64,000 nucleotides of DNA from the NCBI RefSeq assembly GCF_009904055.1, contig NZ_WYDP01000003.1, forward strand, positions 434,001 to 498,000, written 5' to 3'. The DNA comes from Rubellimicrobium sp. CFH 75288 (GTDB taxonomy: Bacteria; Pseudomonadota; Alphaproteobacteria; Rhodobacterales; Rhodobacteraceae). A model generated the notes under the pieces. That model was not told where the DNA came from, did not search any database, and saw only the letters and a list, made by a program, of their open reading frames with translations. The first letter of the stretch is position 1, and every line of letters begins with the position of its first letter. Shown here one piece after another: positions 54,299 through 63,424 of this stretch. The position numbers were made by a program, and so were the translations under genes.

Positions 54299-55399
54299 CT
54301 AGCGGGGCGGGGCGCGCATCGTCAGGCCGCTGTCCGAGGCGAGCGCGTCGGCCAGAAGCCGGTCGAGGGCAGCCCGGCCAGGGGTTCGGCGGCAGACCGG
54401 GTCGGGAGCGCGCGCATCGCCCAGCACCGCCATGGCCTGGCACCGGCAGCCGCCGTGATCCACCGCGCGACGGTCGCAGGAGCGGCAGGGCTCGGGCATC
54501 CAGGCCGTTCCCCGAAAGGCGTTGAACGCCGCGCTCTCCGCCCAGGCCCAGGCCAGCGACACCTGCCGGACATTGGGAAAGACGAGTCCGGGGATGGAGG
54601 CGGCTCCATGGCAGGGCAGCACCGTGCCGTCGGGGGCGATGTTGAGGCCCGTCGAGCCCCAGCCGCCCATGCAGGCCTTGGGCAGGTCGGCGTGCCAGTC
54701 GGGGGGAACGAAATCGATCACCAGCCGGCCCCGCAGCCGGTCCCGGGCGTCGGCCACGATGCGCTTGGCGCGATCCGTCTGCTCGCGGGTCGGCATCAGG
54801 GCGCCGCGGTTCAGCATGGCCCAGCCGTGGAACTGCACGCAGGCCACCTCGATGCGCCGGGCCCCCAGCTCGACCGCCAGCGCGATCGTCGCTTCCAGAT
54901 CATCGAGGTTCTGCCGATGCATGACCGCGTTCAGGGTCAGCGGCAGACCCCGTGCCACGACCGATCGCGCCACGGCGATCTTGCGTTCGAACCCGCCCGT
55001 CAGTCCCCCGATCCGGTCGGAGATGTCCGCCCGCACCCCCTGAAGGGAAAGCTGCACATGGTCGAGGCCCGCCGCCTCCAGCCGGTCGAGCCGTGCCTCC
55101 GTCAACCCGATCCCCGAGGTCACCAGGTTCACGTAGAGGCCAGCGCTCCGGGCCTCCGCCACAAGGGTCTCGAGATCGCGCCGCGATGCCGGCTCGCCGC
55201 CAGAGAGATGCAGCTGAAGCACGCCCATCTCCGCGGCTTCGCGGAACAGGCGGACCCATTCCGCCGTGTCGAGTTCAGCCGCCCGGGCGACCAGCTCGGT
55301 CGGATTGGAGCAGTAGGGGCAGGACAGCGGGCAGCGATGCGTGAGCTCCGCCAGCAGGGCGATCGGCGGCGGGGGAGGGGGCAGGACTCCTTCAGGCAT
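54299..55399 (-). CDS. pqqE: PQQ biosynthesis radical SAM enzyme PqqE
   Basis: Forms the Glu-Tyr carbon-carbon crosslink in PqqA, with PqqD as peptide carrier. The 366-residue protein has the radical SAM motif Cys23-x3-Cys27-x2-Cys30 (HRCPLSCPYC), LHLSGGEPASR, and a C-terminal SPASM region with many Cys (KACMGGWGSTG, EPCRSCDRR, GGCRCQAM). Its start overlaps the pqqD stop by eight bases. It is last in the pqqABCDE order. No pqqF protease gene is present. Confidence 0.95.
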   Translation of the reverse strand: MPEGVLPPPPPPIALLAELTHRCPLSCPYCSNPTELVARAAELDTAEWVRLFREAAEMGVLQLHLSGGEPASRRDLETLVAEARSAGLYVNLVTSGIGLTEARLDRLEAAGLDHVQLSLQGVRADISDRIGGLTGGFERKIAVARSVVARGLPLTLNAVMHRQNLDDLEATIALAVELGARRIEVACVQFHGWAMLNRGALMPTREQTDRAKRIVADARDRLRGRLVIDFVPPDWHADLPKACMGGWGSTGLNIAPDGTVLPCHGAASIPGLVFPNVRQVSLAWAWAESAAFNAFRGTAWMPEPCRSCDRRAVDHGGCRCQAMAVLGDARAPDPVCRRTPGRAALDRLLADALASDSGLTMRAPPR

Positions 55400-55682
55400 C
55401 GCTCCACTCCACCAGGCGGCGCTCGGCCAGGTCGGTCAGGAACACCTCCACGTCGGCGCGGATCTCCGCCTCGGGCGCAAGATAGCGCGCGGCGAGCCGG
55501 GCCGAGATGACCGACAGGCTTTGCATCCCGTCCACCTCGTCGAGGATGGCGGCGCCGACCTCGTCCAGCATCAGCGCCCGTTCGGGTCCGAGCAGCACCC
55601 GGCAGGCGCGCACGCGGTCGTCATGCAGCCGCACCCCCCTCGGCAGGCGCGGCACCCGGTCAGGGACAGCGCCGCCCGCCAC
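55392..55682 (-). CDS. pqqD: PQQ biosynthesis peptide chaperone PqqD
   Basis: Small PqqA-binding protein (RiPP recognition element), 96 residues. Motifs: VPRLPRGVRLHDDRVRACRV, LLGPERALMLDEVGAAILDEVDG and FLTDLAERRLVEW, all typical. The GTG start at 55682 lies two bases after the pqqC stop; longer starts would run back into pqqC. It overlaps pqqE by eight bases, so stoichiometric coupling is likely. Confidence 0.92.
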   Translation of the reverse strand: MAGGAVPDRVPRLPRGVRLHDDRVRACRVLLGPERALMLDEVGAAILDEVDGMQSLSVISARLAARYLAPEAEIRADVEVFLTDLAERRLVEWSDA

Positions 55683-55684
55683 GG

Positions 55685-56443
55685 TCAGCCTCCGCCGGGC
55701 GCGCGGACGGCCTGCCCTTCGCCCGGCCTCCAGGCTCCGGGCGGGGGATGGCCCTCCACATAGGCATGCCACAGCGCATCGAGCTGCGCCCAGAGCACAT
55801 CCGTCTTGAACACGAGTGCCGCGACGGCCGCATCCTGATCGGCCGGCGTGCGCGCATGATCGAGGACCCACCCCAGGGTGAAGGCGACGTCCTTGGGCGC
55901 CTCGTTCAGCCTCTGGCGGAAATAGGCCAGCGTCTCCGGGCTGGCGAAGGCATAGTGCTCGAGCAGCCCCGCGATGCGCCGCTCATGGATCGCAGGCGCG
56001 AACAGTTCGGTGAGCGACGAGGCCAGCGCAGCCACGAGCGGCGCCTCGCGCACGAAGCGGACATAGGCGTCCACGGCAAAGCGCGTCGCAGGCAGGACAC
56101 CGCGGCCGCTTGCGACAAAGGCCGGGTCGAGGCCCACCGCCTCGGCCAGACGCAGCCACCGCCGGATGCCGCCGCCTTCCGCAAGGCCGCCGTCGTGATC
56201 CTCCAGCCGCGAGCGCCAGATGCGGCGCAGGTCCGGGTCCTCCATCCGCGACATGAGCGCGGCATCCTTCATAGGGATGCGGCTCTGGTAATACCACCGG
56301 TTGATGACCCAGGCCTGCACCTCGGTCATCGAACACTGGCCGCCGTGAAGACGGGCGTGAAACGGGTGCTTGTCGTGATAGCGTTCGGCCCCGACCGCGC
56401 GAAGGCGGGCCTCGAGGGCGGTTCGGCTGTCCGGCGCGCTCAC
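55685..56443 (-). CDS. pqqC: Pyrroloquinoline-quinone synthase PqqC
   Basis: Cofactor-free oxidase that closes the ring and oxidises the final intermediate to PQQ. The 252-residue length and motifs are standard: RYHDKHPFHARLHGGQCS, VINRWYYQSRIPMKDAAL and SLTELFAPAIHERRIAG. The GTG start at 56443 overlaps the pqqB TGA (GTGA). An upstream in-frame start would add 12 residues inside pqqB and is less likely. Confidence 0.95.
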   Translation of the reverse strand: MSAPDSRTALEARLRAVGAERYHDKHPFHARLHGGQCSMTEVQAWVINRWYYQSRIPMKDAALMSRMEDPDLRRIWRSRLEDHDGGLAEGGGIRRWLRLAEAVGLDPAFVASGRGVLPATRFAVDAYVRFVREAPLVAALASSLTELFAPAIHERRIAGLLEHYAFASPETLAYFRQRLNEAPKDVAFTLGWVLDHARTPADQDAAVAALVFKTDVLWAQLDALWHAYVEGHPPPGAWRPGEGQAVRAPGGG

Positions 56444-57321
56444 GGGACGATCTCCTGCCCGTCGGCGGCGATCTCCCATCCGGCGGCATGGATGGCGTCG
56501 CGTTCGGGACCCGGCAGCAGGACGGGATTGGTGTTGTTGATGTGGATGAAGATCCGCCGCCCCCCCATTGTCGCAAGCCGCGACAGGCTTCCCTCCGGGC
56601 CCGTCATGGGAACATGCCCCATCCGCCGACCCGTCTTGGAGCCGCAGCCTGCACGGATCATGTCGTCGTCGTGATACACGGTGCCGTCGAACAGGACCAC
56701 GTCGGCGCCCTCCATCCGCTCGATCAGCCAGTCGGGCAGGGCGGCGCAGGCGGGGGCATAGATCACGCGCCGCCCGTTGGCGCGGATGTCCAGAGCCACC
56801 GTCTCCTCCCCCAGTGCCCCCGGATCGGGCCGCTCGCCTTCGAGGTAGAGCGCGACCTTGCCGGGCACGGCGAAGGCCGTCACCGTCAGGCCCGCCGCCT
56901 CGAAGGTCCGCTCCAGCTCCATGGCCTCTCGCCGCACCCTGTCGGGAGCCAGCACGCCGAAGACCCTGTCATGGGCCAGCGTCCCGAGGACGGTGCCCGT
57001 CGCATGGAGCGTGAAGGGCGAGCCTTCGCGCAGACTCAGAAGACCGGCGACATGATCGATATCGCCGTTCGTCAGGATCACGGCCACGAGCGGACTTTGC
57101 CGCAAGCTCGTCGGATGGAGCGGCGGATGGGCTGCCAGCTGCACCCGCAGGTCGGGTGACGCGTTGACGACGACCCAGCGCGCTCCATCGCTCGACAGGG
57201 CGATCGAGGACTGGCTCATGCTCGCGATCTGCCCGGACCGCGCGGCCGAGCAGATCGCGCATCCGCAATTCCACTGCGGCAGACCGCCACCCGCACCCGC
57301 GCCCAAGATGCGCAGGCGCAA
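56440..57321 (-). CDS. pqqB: PQQ biosynthesis protein PqqB
   Basis: Metallo-beta-lactamase-fold protein acting as hydroxylase on the excised Glu-Tyr intermediate. The 293-residue sequence has LGAGAGGGLPQWNCGCAIC (zinc site), ILTNGDIDHVAGLLSLR in place of HxHxDH, and RRMGHVPMTGPEGS. The start is TTG 57321: the frame is closed upstream by the pqqA stop, and only ACG or CGC codons precede it. It follows pqqA by nine bases. Confidence 0.94.
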   Translation of the reverse strand: MRLRILGAGAGGGLPQWNCGCAICSAARSGQIASMSQSSIALSSDGARWVVVNASPDLRVQLAAHPPLHPTSLRQSPLVAVILTNGDIDHVAGLLSLREGSPFTLHATGTVLGTLAHDRVFGVLAPDRVRREAMELERTFEAAGLTVTAFAVPGKVALYLEGERPDPGALGEETVALDIRANGRRVIYAPACAALPDWLIERMEGADVVLFDGTVYHDDDMIRAGCGSKTGRRMGHVPMTGPEGSLSRLATMGGRRIFIHINNTNPVLLPGPERDAIHAAGWEIAADGQEIVP

Positions 57322-57330
57322 GGCCGTGCG

Positions 57331-57432
57331 TCAGAACACGGTGTCGTCGCGGCGGTCGTCCTCGGCCGGTCCGTACATGTTGATTTCCATGCCGCAGGCG
57401 ACTTCGCGCAGGACGGGCTTCTTCCAGGCCAT
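57331..57432 (-). CDS. pqqA: PQQ precursor peptide PqqA
   Basis: A 33-residue ribosomal precursor whose Glu16 and Tyr20 (MEINMYGPAE) become PQQ. The sequence MAWKKPVLREVACGMEINMY is canonical. ATG 57432 is preceded by repeated AGGAGGAGG, the strongest ribosome-binding site in the window, consistent with high translation of a consumed substrate. It heads pqqABCDE, 135 bases after the GH42 stop on the same strand. Confidence 0.96.
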   Translation of the reverse strand: MAWKKPVLREVACGMEINMYGPAEDDRRDDTVF

Positions 57433-57567
57433 GGCTTGTCCTCCTCCTCCAGGATTGCCGGCACGATCAAAGCACGCGAGGCTCCGTCTGTCGAGTCCCG
57501 CTATGGTAGCATGGACCGGGGCGGCACCTTGCGGCGCGCACCCCGGCGGGAGCCGGAGCGGCGGGAC

Positions 57568-59478
57568 CTACGGGTCCAGTGGCGCCCAGTGCACGCCAGC
57601 CGGGGGGATCGTGATGCCGCGCCATTCGACCGGCACCGCGTTGTAGTTGAACCAGAACCGGTGCGTGGTTCCGTCCCGCTGCCGCAGCCCTTCCGGCATC
57701 CGCTCGACCGCGAGCCCTGCCTCGTCCGCCAGTGTTCCGAGAATGCGATCCAGCGCCTCGTCGTCTGGCCAGCCGGCCAGATAGCGCAGCCGCCCGTGCC
57801 GCAGGATCGCCGGCCAGCCGTCGTCGAACCGCTCCACGACCTCCGCCGATCCCTCGACCTTCTCGCGCCAGTGCAGGACCTGCCCGCCGGCCTCGAGCGG
57901 CACGGGGATGTCGGGCGGCAGGCTCTCGACCCGCGCGACCGTCGCCTCGAGGCCCGGCAGGTTGGGCGGCAGCGGCACGGGGATGGCGAACTCGGCCGTC
58001 TTGCTGTTGGCGCGCGGGCCGACCAGGGCATGGCCCTCGTGGCGGCCCAGAGCGGACAGGAAGGCGGGGGGCAGCGTGGCCACGCCGGGGGCCAGCACGA
58101 CGCGCCACGCCGACAGGTCGGCCGTGTCGGGGGGGATGATGTCGATGCTGAGCCCCAGCCGCCGCAGCGACCGGTACCAGGCGAACACCAGGCGGAAATA
58201 GTCGAAGTCGCGCCCCTGCGGCTGGATCGACCAGGCCCAGGCGCTCTCGTAGTCGAAGACCAGCGCGACGGGCGACCTGCCCGTGCCCGTTTCGGGCATG
58301 TCCGCGATCTCGCGCGCGACCTGCGCGGCCTCGGCCAGGGCGGGGGCGGGTTCGCTGTCGGGGCGCAGAAGGCCCGCATGCATCTGCTCCTGCGCGAAGG
58401 GCGCCTGCCGCCAGCGGAAGAAGCAGACCGCCTCGGCCCCGTGGGCGAAGGCCTCCCAGGCCCAGAGGCGGGCCATGCCGGGCAGCGGATCGGGGTTCCA
58501 TGGCGCCCAGTTCACCGGTCCCGGCTGCTGCTCCATGATCCACCACCGCCCACGCCCCACGGCGCGGTAGAGGTCGTGGTGAAAGGCCTGGAAGTCCGGG
58601 TCCCCCTGCCGCACGAAGCGCCGCCGGTGCTCGGGTGGAAACTCGAGCCGGTCGGACAGGAAGCCCAGGGGGTAGCTGTCCCACGCCGCGATCTCGAGGT
58701 CCGCCCCTACCGCCCAGTGGTCGAAGTCGGTGATGCGCCCCATGAAGTTGTGCGCCACCGGCGCGTCCGAATGGCGGCGGATGATCTCCGCCTGAAGGCG
58801 GTTGAAGCTGGCCACCTGCTCCGAGGCGAAGCGGCGAAAGGCCATGCGGTGCGCCGGGTTGGCCTCGGTCACGGTGAGGTTGGGCAGGCCGATCTCGTCG
58901 AAGCTCGCATATTCCATCGACCAGAACACGTTGCCCCAAGCGCGGTTGAGCGCCTGCGGCGACTGGTAGCGGCGCGCCAGCCACTCACGGAACGCGGCGA
59001 GCGCGGCGGGGGAATAGGACAGGACCGTGTCGTGGCAGGCATACTCGTTGTCGGTCTGCCAGGCCTGCACCTCGCGGCCATAGCGCCGAGCCAGCGCCTC
59101 GACGATGCGCGCGCATTCCGCGCGATAGCCTGCGTGGCTGAAATCGTAATGCCGGCGCGATCCGAAGCCCCGCGGGCGTCCCTCGGCGTCCACCGCCAGC
59201 ATGTCGGGGTGACGCTCCAGCATCCAGCGCGGCGGCGTGGCGGTCGGCGTGCCTAGCACGACCTTCAGCCCCGCCCCGCGCAGCGTGGCGATCGCCCGGT
59301 CGAGCCAGTCCCAGTCGAAGCGGCCAGGCTCGGGCTCCATCCGGCTCCAGGCGAACTCGCCGATGCGCACCCAGGTCAGGCCCGCCTCGCGCATGCGCGC
59401 GGCGTCCGTCTCCCACCATTCCTCGGGCCAGTGTTCGGGGTAGTAGCAGACGCCCAGAGCGCGGTTCATCCGTCCCAT
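57568..59478 (-). CDS. GH42 beta-galactosidase
   Basis: Retaining beta-galactosidase of glycoside hydrolase family 42, 636 residues, without signal peptide, so cytoplasmic. The acid/base is Glu145 in [11 protein letters not shown] and the nucleophile is Glu316 in [18 protein letters not shown]. The N-terminus ([18 protein letters not shown]) and EFAWSRMEP are diagnostic. The trimerisation and C-terminal domains are present. ATG 59478 or ATG 59469 are both plausible, each with an AGGA-type site. It follows the GH36 gene by 22 bases in the galactoside operon. Confidence 0.93.
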   Translation of the reverse strand: MGRMNRALGVCYYPEHWPEEWWETDAARMREAGLTWVRIGEFAWSRMEPEPGRFDWDWLDRAIATLRGAGLKVVLGTPTATPPRWMLERHPDMLAVDAEGRPRGFGSRRHYDFSHAGYRAECARIVEALARRYGREVQAWQTDNEYACHDTVLSYSPAALAAFREWLARRYQSPQALNRAWGNVFWSMEYASFDEIGLPNLTVTEANPAHRMAFRRFASEQVASFNRLQAEIIRRHSDAPVAHNFMGRITDFDHWAVGADLEIAAWDSYPLGFLSDRLEFPPEHRRRFVRQGDPDFQAFHHDLYRAVGRGRWWIMEQQPGPVNWAPWNPDPLPGMARLWAWEAFAHGAEAVCFFRWRQAPFAQEQMHAGLLRPDSEPAPALAEAAQVAREIADMPETGTGRSPVALVFDYESAWAWSIQPQGRDFDYFRLVFAWYRSLRRLGLSIDIIPPDTADLSAWRVVLAPGVATLPPAFLSALGRHEGHALVGPRANSKTAEFAIPVPLPPNLPGLEATVARVESLPPDIPVPLEAGGQVLHWREKVEGSAEVVERFDDGWPAILRHGRLRYLAGWPDDEALDRILGTLADEAGLAVERMPEGLRQRDGTTHRFWFNYNAVPVEWRGITIPPAGVHWAPLDP

Positions 59479-59500
59479 CCTGTTCCTGTTGCGGCCGCGC

Positions 59501-61579
59501 CTAGAGGCGCGTGCCCTCCACCACCCACATCGTGTGGGGCCAGGCGACCGGCAGCGCCAGCCCCGCCCCCATCAGCGCCGCCCCGCTCAGCGTCAGCGGC
59601 CCCTCGAGCAGCGCGACCCGGCCCCGGCTGGCGGGGGGCGCGTCCTGCGGGTTCGCCAGCCGCACCCGGTAGCGCGCCCCGGGCTCGAGGCCGGCGAGCG
59701 GCAGGGGACGCGGCAGGCTCTGGATCGTGGTGTCAAGAACCCCGGCGAACAGCACGAAGCGGCTCCCGTCGGCGGCGACCTGCACCTCCGCCGTCACCGC
59801 CGGGTCCGGCGTGTCGCAGCGGTGGATCGTGCCCGCCATCGTCCAGACGCGGTTGGCCTTGAACCAGGCGGTCACGGTCCGCAGCACCGCCTCCTCCTCG
59901 GCCGAGAGGGTGCGCAGGTCCATCTCGAAGCCGAAATGGCGGCTGGCTGCGACCCAGGCGCGGAACGCCATCGGCAGCACGCGCCCCGTCGTGTGGCTCG
60001 TGGCCGCGCCCACATGGCTGCCCGTGACGGCGGCGGGCAGGACCAGCGCCGCGTCGGCCTGCATCCGGAGCCGCTCGGCCGCATCCAGGCAGTCCGACAA
60101 CCACACCCGCTGCGTCCGCGCCAGGATGCCCGCGTCGATGCGCCCCCCGCCCGAGGCGCAGCTCTCGATCTCGACCCCCGGATGGGCGGCGCGCAGCCGG
60201 TCGAGCAGGGCATAGGTCCCGCGCGTCTGGGCGGCCGCGACGACGGGCAGCAGGCGGTTGTGGTCCCACTTCAGGTAGTCGATGGGATACTCGCGCAGGA
60301 GCGCGTCCAGCACCCCGAACAGGTGGTCGCGCACCTCCGCGCGCCCGAGGTCCAGCACCAGCTGGTTGCGCCCCGTCGCCTGATCGGCCGGCCCCAGCAC
60401 CCAGTCGGGATGGACGCGCAAGAGGTCGCTGTCGGGGTTGGCCATCTCGGGCTCGACCCACAGGCCGAAGGTCATGCCGAGGCCGTGCACATGCGCGATC
60501 AGCGGGTGCAGCCCCTCGGGCCACTTGCGCCGGTCCACGCTCCAGTCCCCGAGCGAGGAGGTGTCGTCATCGCGCCCCTTCACCCATCCGCCGAACCAGC
60601 CGTCGTCGAGCACGAAGCGCTCGGCCCCGATCGCGGCCGCGCGGTCGGCGATGGCGGTCAGGGTCCCGAGGTCGTGGCGGAAATAGACCGCCTCCCAGCA
60701 ATTGTAGTGGACGGGGCGCGGGCGGGCCGGGTCCGGCCAGCGCACCACCCGGTCGCGCAGGTCGCGCTGGAACGTCGCCCCGATCCCGTTCAGCCCCGAG
60801 ACCGAGATGCAGGCGATCAGGTCCGCCGTCTCGAAAACGGTGCCGGGCTCGGTCTCGGCGCCCCAGGCATGGCCCATCTGGATCTGCCGCCGCCCGTCGG
60901 GCAGCGCCTCGGCCACGCTCCGGTGCCCGCCCGACCAGGCGTAGTGCAGCGCGTGAACGGTGCCTTGGGTCCAGCGCGCGCCCTCGTGCGGGAACAGGAC
61001 CCAGGGCGGATGCTCGTGCCCCGAGCGGCCGGTGCGGGATTCGCGCAGGCGGATACCGGGGGTCCAAGGGGTGAGGACAGGGTGGAACTCGCGCGTCCAG
61101 CGGCCATGGAAGTCGAGGATGTCGCCCGATTGCGGCGCGGGCAGGACCGGCGCGGCCAGCCACTGCATCCGCACCGGCGCCTCCGATTCCAGCCGTGTGC
61201 GCATCACCAGAACGCCGGTCGGTTCGGTCCGGAACGAATGGATCAGCGTCAGCCCCTCGGCCCGGCTGACCAGGCGCAGCGCCTCGTCATCCTCCTCGGC
61301 ATCGGAGAAGCGGAACCGGGGCACGAGCGGCGCCCCGTCCGCCGCCGCCAGCACGAGGCCCGGCTGCCCCTGCCACGGCTCTCCGGGGCCGGGGCAGAGC
61401 GTCAGGGGCGCGAGGACATCCAGCATCCCGCCCGTCCGGTCCATCCGCGCCGCTTGCGCAAGCTCGGCCAGGTCCTCGTCCGGCGGCAGGGCGGGGCCCC
61501 ACCAGACGGCCTCGGGCACGCCCCCCCCGGTCGCCAGGACCAGGGTCTGGGCGCCGGCATCGAGCCGCCAGGTTTTCAC
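59501..61579 (-). CDS. GH36 alpha-galactosidase
   Basis: Retaining alpha-galactosidase of 692 residues, without signal peptide, for melibiose- or raffinose-type sugars. Markers: [10 protein letters not shown] (from 323), [16 protein letters not shown], the nucleophile Asp439 in [22 protein letters not shown], and the acid/base Asp496 in [13 protein letters not shown]. The GTG start at 61579 overlaps the TGA of the upstream permease gene (GTGA). Together with GH42 it lets the cell open both alpha- and beta-galactosides after uptake. Confidence 0.93.
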   Translation of the reverse strand: MKTWRLDAGAQTLVLATGGGVPEAVWWGPALPPDEDLAELAQAARMDRTGGMLDVLAPLTLCPGPGEPWQGQPGLVLAAADGAPLVPRFRFSDAEEDDEALRLVSRAEGLTLIHSFRTEPTGVLVMRTRLESEAPVRMQWLAAPVLPAPQSGDILDFHGRWTREFHPVLTPWTPGIRLRESRTGRSGHEHPPWVLFPHEGARWTQGTVHALHYAWSGGHRSVAEALPDGRRQIQMGHAWGAETEPGTVFETADLIACISVSGLNGIGATFQRDLRDRVVRWPDPARPRPVHYNCWEAVYFRHDLGTLTAIADRAAAIGAERFVLDDGWFGGWVKGRDDDTSSLGDWSVDRRKWPEGLHPLIAHVHGLGMTFGLWVEPEMANPDSDLLRVHPDWVLGPADQATGRNQLVLDLGRAEVRDHLFGVLDALLREYPIDYLKWDHNRLLPVVAAAQTRGTYALLDRLRAAHPGVEIESCASGGGRIDAGILARTQRVWLSDCLDAAERLRMQADAALVLPAAVTGSHVGAATSHTTGRVLPMAFRAWVAASRHFGFEMDLRTLSAEEEAVLRTVTAWFKANRVWTMAGTIHRCDTPDPAVTAEVQVAADGSRFVLFAGVLDTTIQSLPRPLPLAGLEPGARYRVRLANPQDAPPASRGRVALLEGPLTLSGAALMGAGLALPVAWPHTMWVVEGTRL

Positions 61580-62421
61580 TTCACGGCCCCGAGCGTGAGC
61601 CCCGCGATGAAGTGCCGCTGCATCAGGAAGAACATCAGCACCGGCGGCAGCGCGGCCAGGATCGAGCCGGCCGAGACCAGGTGCCACTGCGCGATCCACT
61701 GCCCGTTCAGCGCCGAGAGGCCGGCCGTGATGGGCTGGGTGTCGGGGCCCTGCGTCAGCACCGTGGCCCAGAAGAAGTCGTTCCAGATGAAGGTGAAGAC
61801 CAGCACCGACAGCGCCGCGATCGCGGGCCGCATCAGGGGCAGCACGATGAACCAGAAGATGCGCCACTCGGCCACCCCCTCAACCCGCGCCGCCTCGATC
61901 AGCTCGAAGGGCAGGGCGCGGATGAAGTTGCGCATGAACAGCGTGCAGAACCCCGTCTGGAACGCGATGTGGAACAGCGCGAGCCCGTACCACGTGTCGT
62001 ACATGCCCAGCTGCAGCGTCATGTCGCGCACGGGCACCATCAGGATCTGGAAGGGCACGAAGTTGCCCGCCACGAACAGGAAGAACACGATCAGGTTGGA
62101 CGGAAAGCGGTACACCGCCAGCGCGAAGCCCGCCATCAGCGACAGGGCGATCGAGCCGATCACCGTGGGCACCGTCACCCACAGGCTGTTGAGCATGTAG
62201 CGCGCGATGGGCGACTGGCGGAAGATCTCGACATAGTTGCTCCAGGCGATGGCCGAGGGCATCCCGAAGTAATTGCCCTGCGCCAGGTCCGAGGCCGGCC
62301 GGAGCGAGGTCAGCGCCACGCCCAGAAGCGGAAACAGCCACAGGAGCAGCGCCACGGGCAGCGCCACGGCATACAGCCAGCGCGCGGGGGCGGGGGCCTG
62401 CTGGATCGGGCGGGGAAACAT
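61576..62421 (-). CDS. Carbohydrate ABC transporter permease (MalG/CUT1 type)
   Basis: Inner-membrane permease of 281 residues with about six helices. The EAA loop ELIEAARVEGVAEWRIFWFI contacts the ATPase. The C-terminal [20 protein letters not shown] is typical of MalG-like subunits. It is coupled to the alpha-galactosidase gene (GTGA) and lies 36 bases downstream of the other permease. The ATPase gene is not in the window and may be upstream or shared. Confidence 0.93.
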   Translation of the reverse strand: MFPRPIQQAPAPARWLYAVALPVALLLWLFPLLGVALTSLRPASDLAQGNYFGMPSAIAWSNYVEIFRQSPIARYMLNSLWVTVPTVIGSIALSLMAGFALAVYRFPSNLIVFFLFVAGNFVPFQILMVPVRDMTLQLGMYDTWYGLALFHIAFQTGFCTLFMRNFIRALPFELIEAARVEGVAEWRIFWFIVLPLMRPAIAALSVLVFTFIWNDFFWATVLTQGPDTQPITAGLSALNGQWIAQWHLVSAGSILAALPPVLMFFLMQRHFIAGLTLGAVK

Positions 62422-62457
62422 GGGCTCACATCTCCGGGCGAAGGAACGGGGGCATCG

Positions 62458-63363
62458 TCAGCGCTCCGTCTCCTGCCGCCACATCCGCCAGATGAAGCCC
62501 GAGATGAAGACCATCATGATGGCGAACAGCACCACCGCGATGGCCGCGCCGTATCCCATGCGGAATCCGTATTCGCCCAGCGCCATCTCGTACATGTAGT
62601 AGGAGAGCACCCGGCTCGAGCCGAAGGGGCCGCCCGATGTCATGATCGAGACGAGGTCGAAGGAGCGCAGCGCGCCGATGACGGTGACGATCACGGCGAT
62701 AAAGGTGGCGGGGCGCAGCTGGGGCAGGATCACGTGCCACAGCATCCGCCACCCCTTGGCCCCGTCCAGCCGCGCGGCCTCGACCTGATCGGGGGCGACG
62801 TTGTTGAGCCCCGTCAGGTACAGGATCAGCACATAGGCGATCTGCGGCCACAGCCCCGCCGCGATGATCCCGTAGGTCACGAGGTTCGGGTCGGCGAGCA
62901 CGGCCACGCCGCGCCCCGTGATCCACTCCACCAGCGAATAGAACAGCCCGAAATTCGGCGCGTAGAACCACGAGAACATCAGCCCGACGACGACCTGGCT
63001 GATGACGAAGGGAAAGAAGAACAGGGACTTGTAGAGGCGGATGCCCGTCACCGTCTGGTTCAGGAAGATCGCCAGGAACAGCCCGATGGGCAGCGCCAGC
63101 ATGTAGAGCACCAGCCACTTGAGGTTGTTCCACAAGGACACGGTGAAGGCCGGGTCCCCCGCGAGCTCGCGGTAATTGCCCAGGCCCACGAAGCGGCCCG
63201 TGAACTGCCCGTCGCGGTCATAGAGCCCGTTCCAGTCGTAGAACGACAACGTGACGCTGTAGGCGATCGGCCACAGCACATAGATCGTGAACATGACGAG
63301 GGCCGGCGCCAGGAACAGCCAGGGCGCCACCTGCCGCTGGCTCAGCCGTCTCGATGATGCCAT
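62458..63363 (-). CDS. Carbohydrate ABC transporter permease (MalF/CUT1 type)
   Basis: Inner-membrane permease of 301 residues with about six helices and the EAA loop QVEAARLDGAKGWRMLWHVI. The N-terminus QVAPWLFLAPALVMFTIYVLWP is typical. ATG 63363 has only a G-rich upstream region. It lies 61 bases downstream of the binding-protein gene across a strong hairpin, the usual arrangement for lowering permease synthesis relative to binding protein. Confidence 0.93.
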   Translation of the reverse strand: MASSRRLSQRQVAPWLFLAPALVMFTIYVLWPIAYSVTLSFYDWNGLYDRDGQFTGRFVGLGNYRELAGDPAFTVSLWNNLKWLVLYMLALPIGLFLAIFLNQTVTGIRLYKSLFFFPFVISQVVVGLMFSWFYAPNFGLFYSLVEWITGRGVAVLADPNLVTYGIIAAGLWPQIAYVLILYLTGLNNVAPDQVEAARLDGAKGWRMLWHVILPQLRPATFIAVIVTVIGALRSFDLVSIMTSGGPFGSSRVLSYYMYEMALGEYGFRMGYGAAIAVVLFAIMMVFISGFIWRMWRQETER

Positions 63364-63390
63364 GGAGCCCCCGTCATGCCGTCAGGATGA

Positions 63391-63416
63391 GGGCGCCCCT
63401 GCCAGCGGGGGCGCCC
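63391..63416 (-). repeat. Intercistronic hairpin between binding protein and permease
   Basis: Perfect 9-bp inverted repeat GGGCGCCCC (63391-63399) with GGGGCGCCC (63408-63416), eight-base loop and no T-run. Eight bases past the binding-protein stop. It probably protects the upstream message from 3' decay. Confidence 0.6.
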
Positions 63417-63424
63417 GGTCGGGA

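Noticed and set aside
57543-57556. CCGGC/GCCGG hairpin after the GH42 gene as a terminator
   Set aside because: Five-base stem without a T-run; too weak to claim, so read-through into pqqA stays open.
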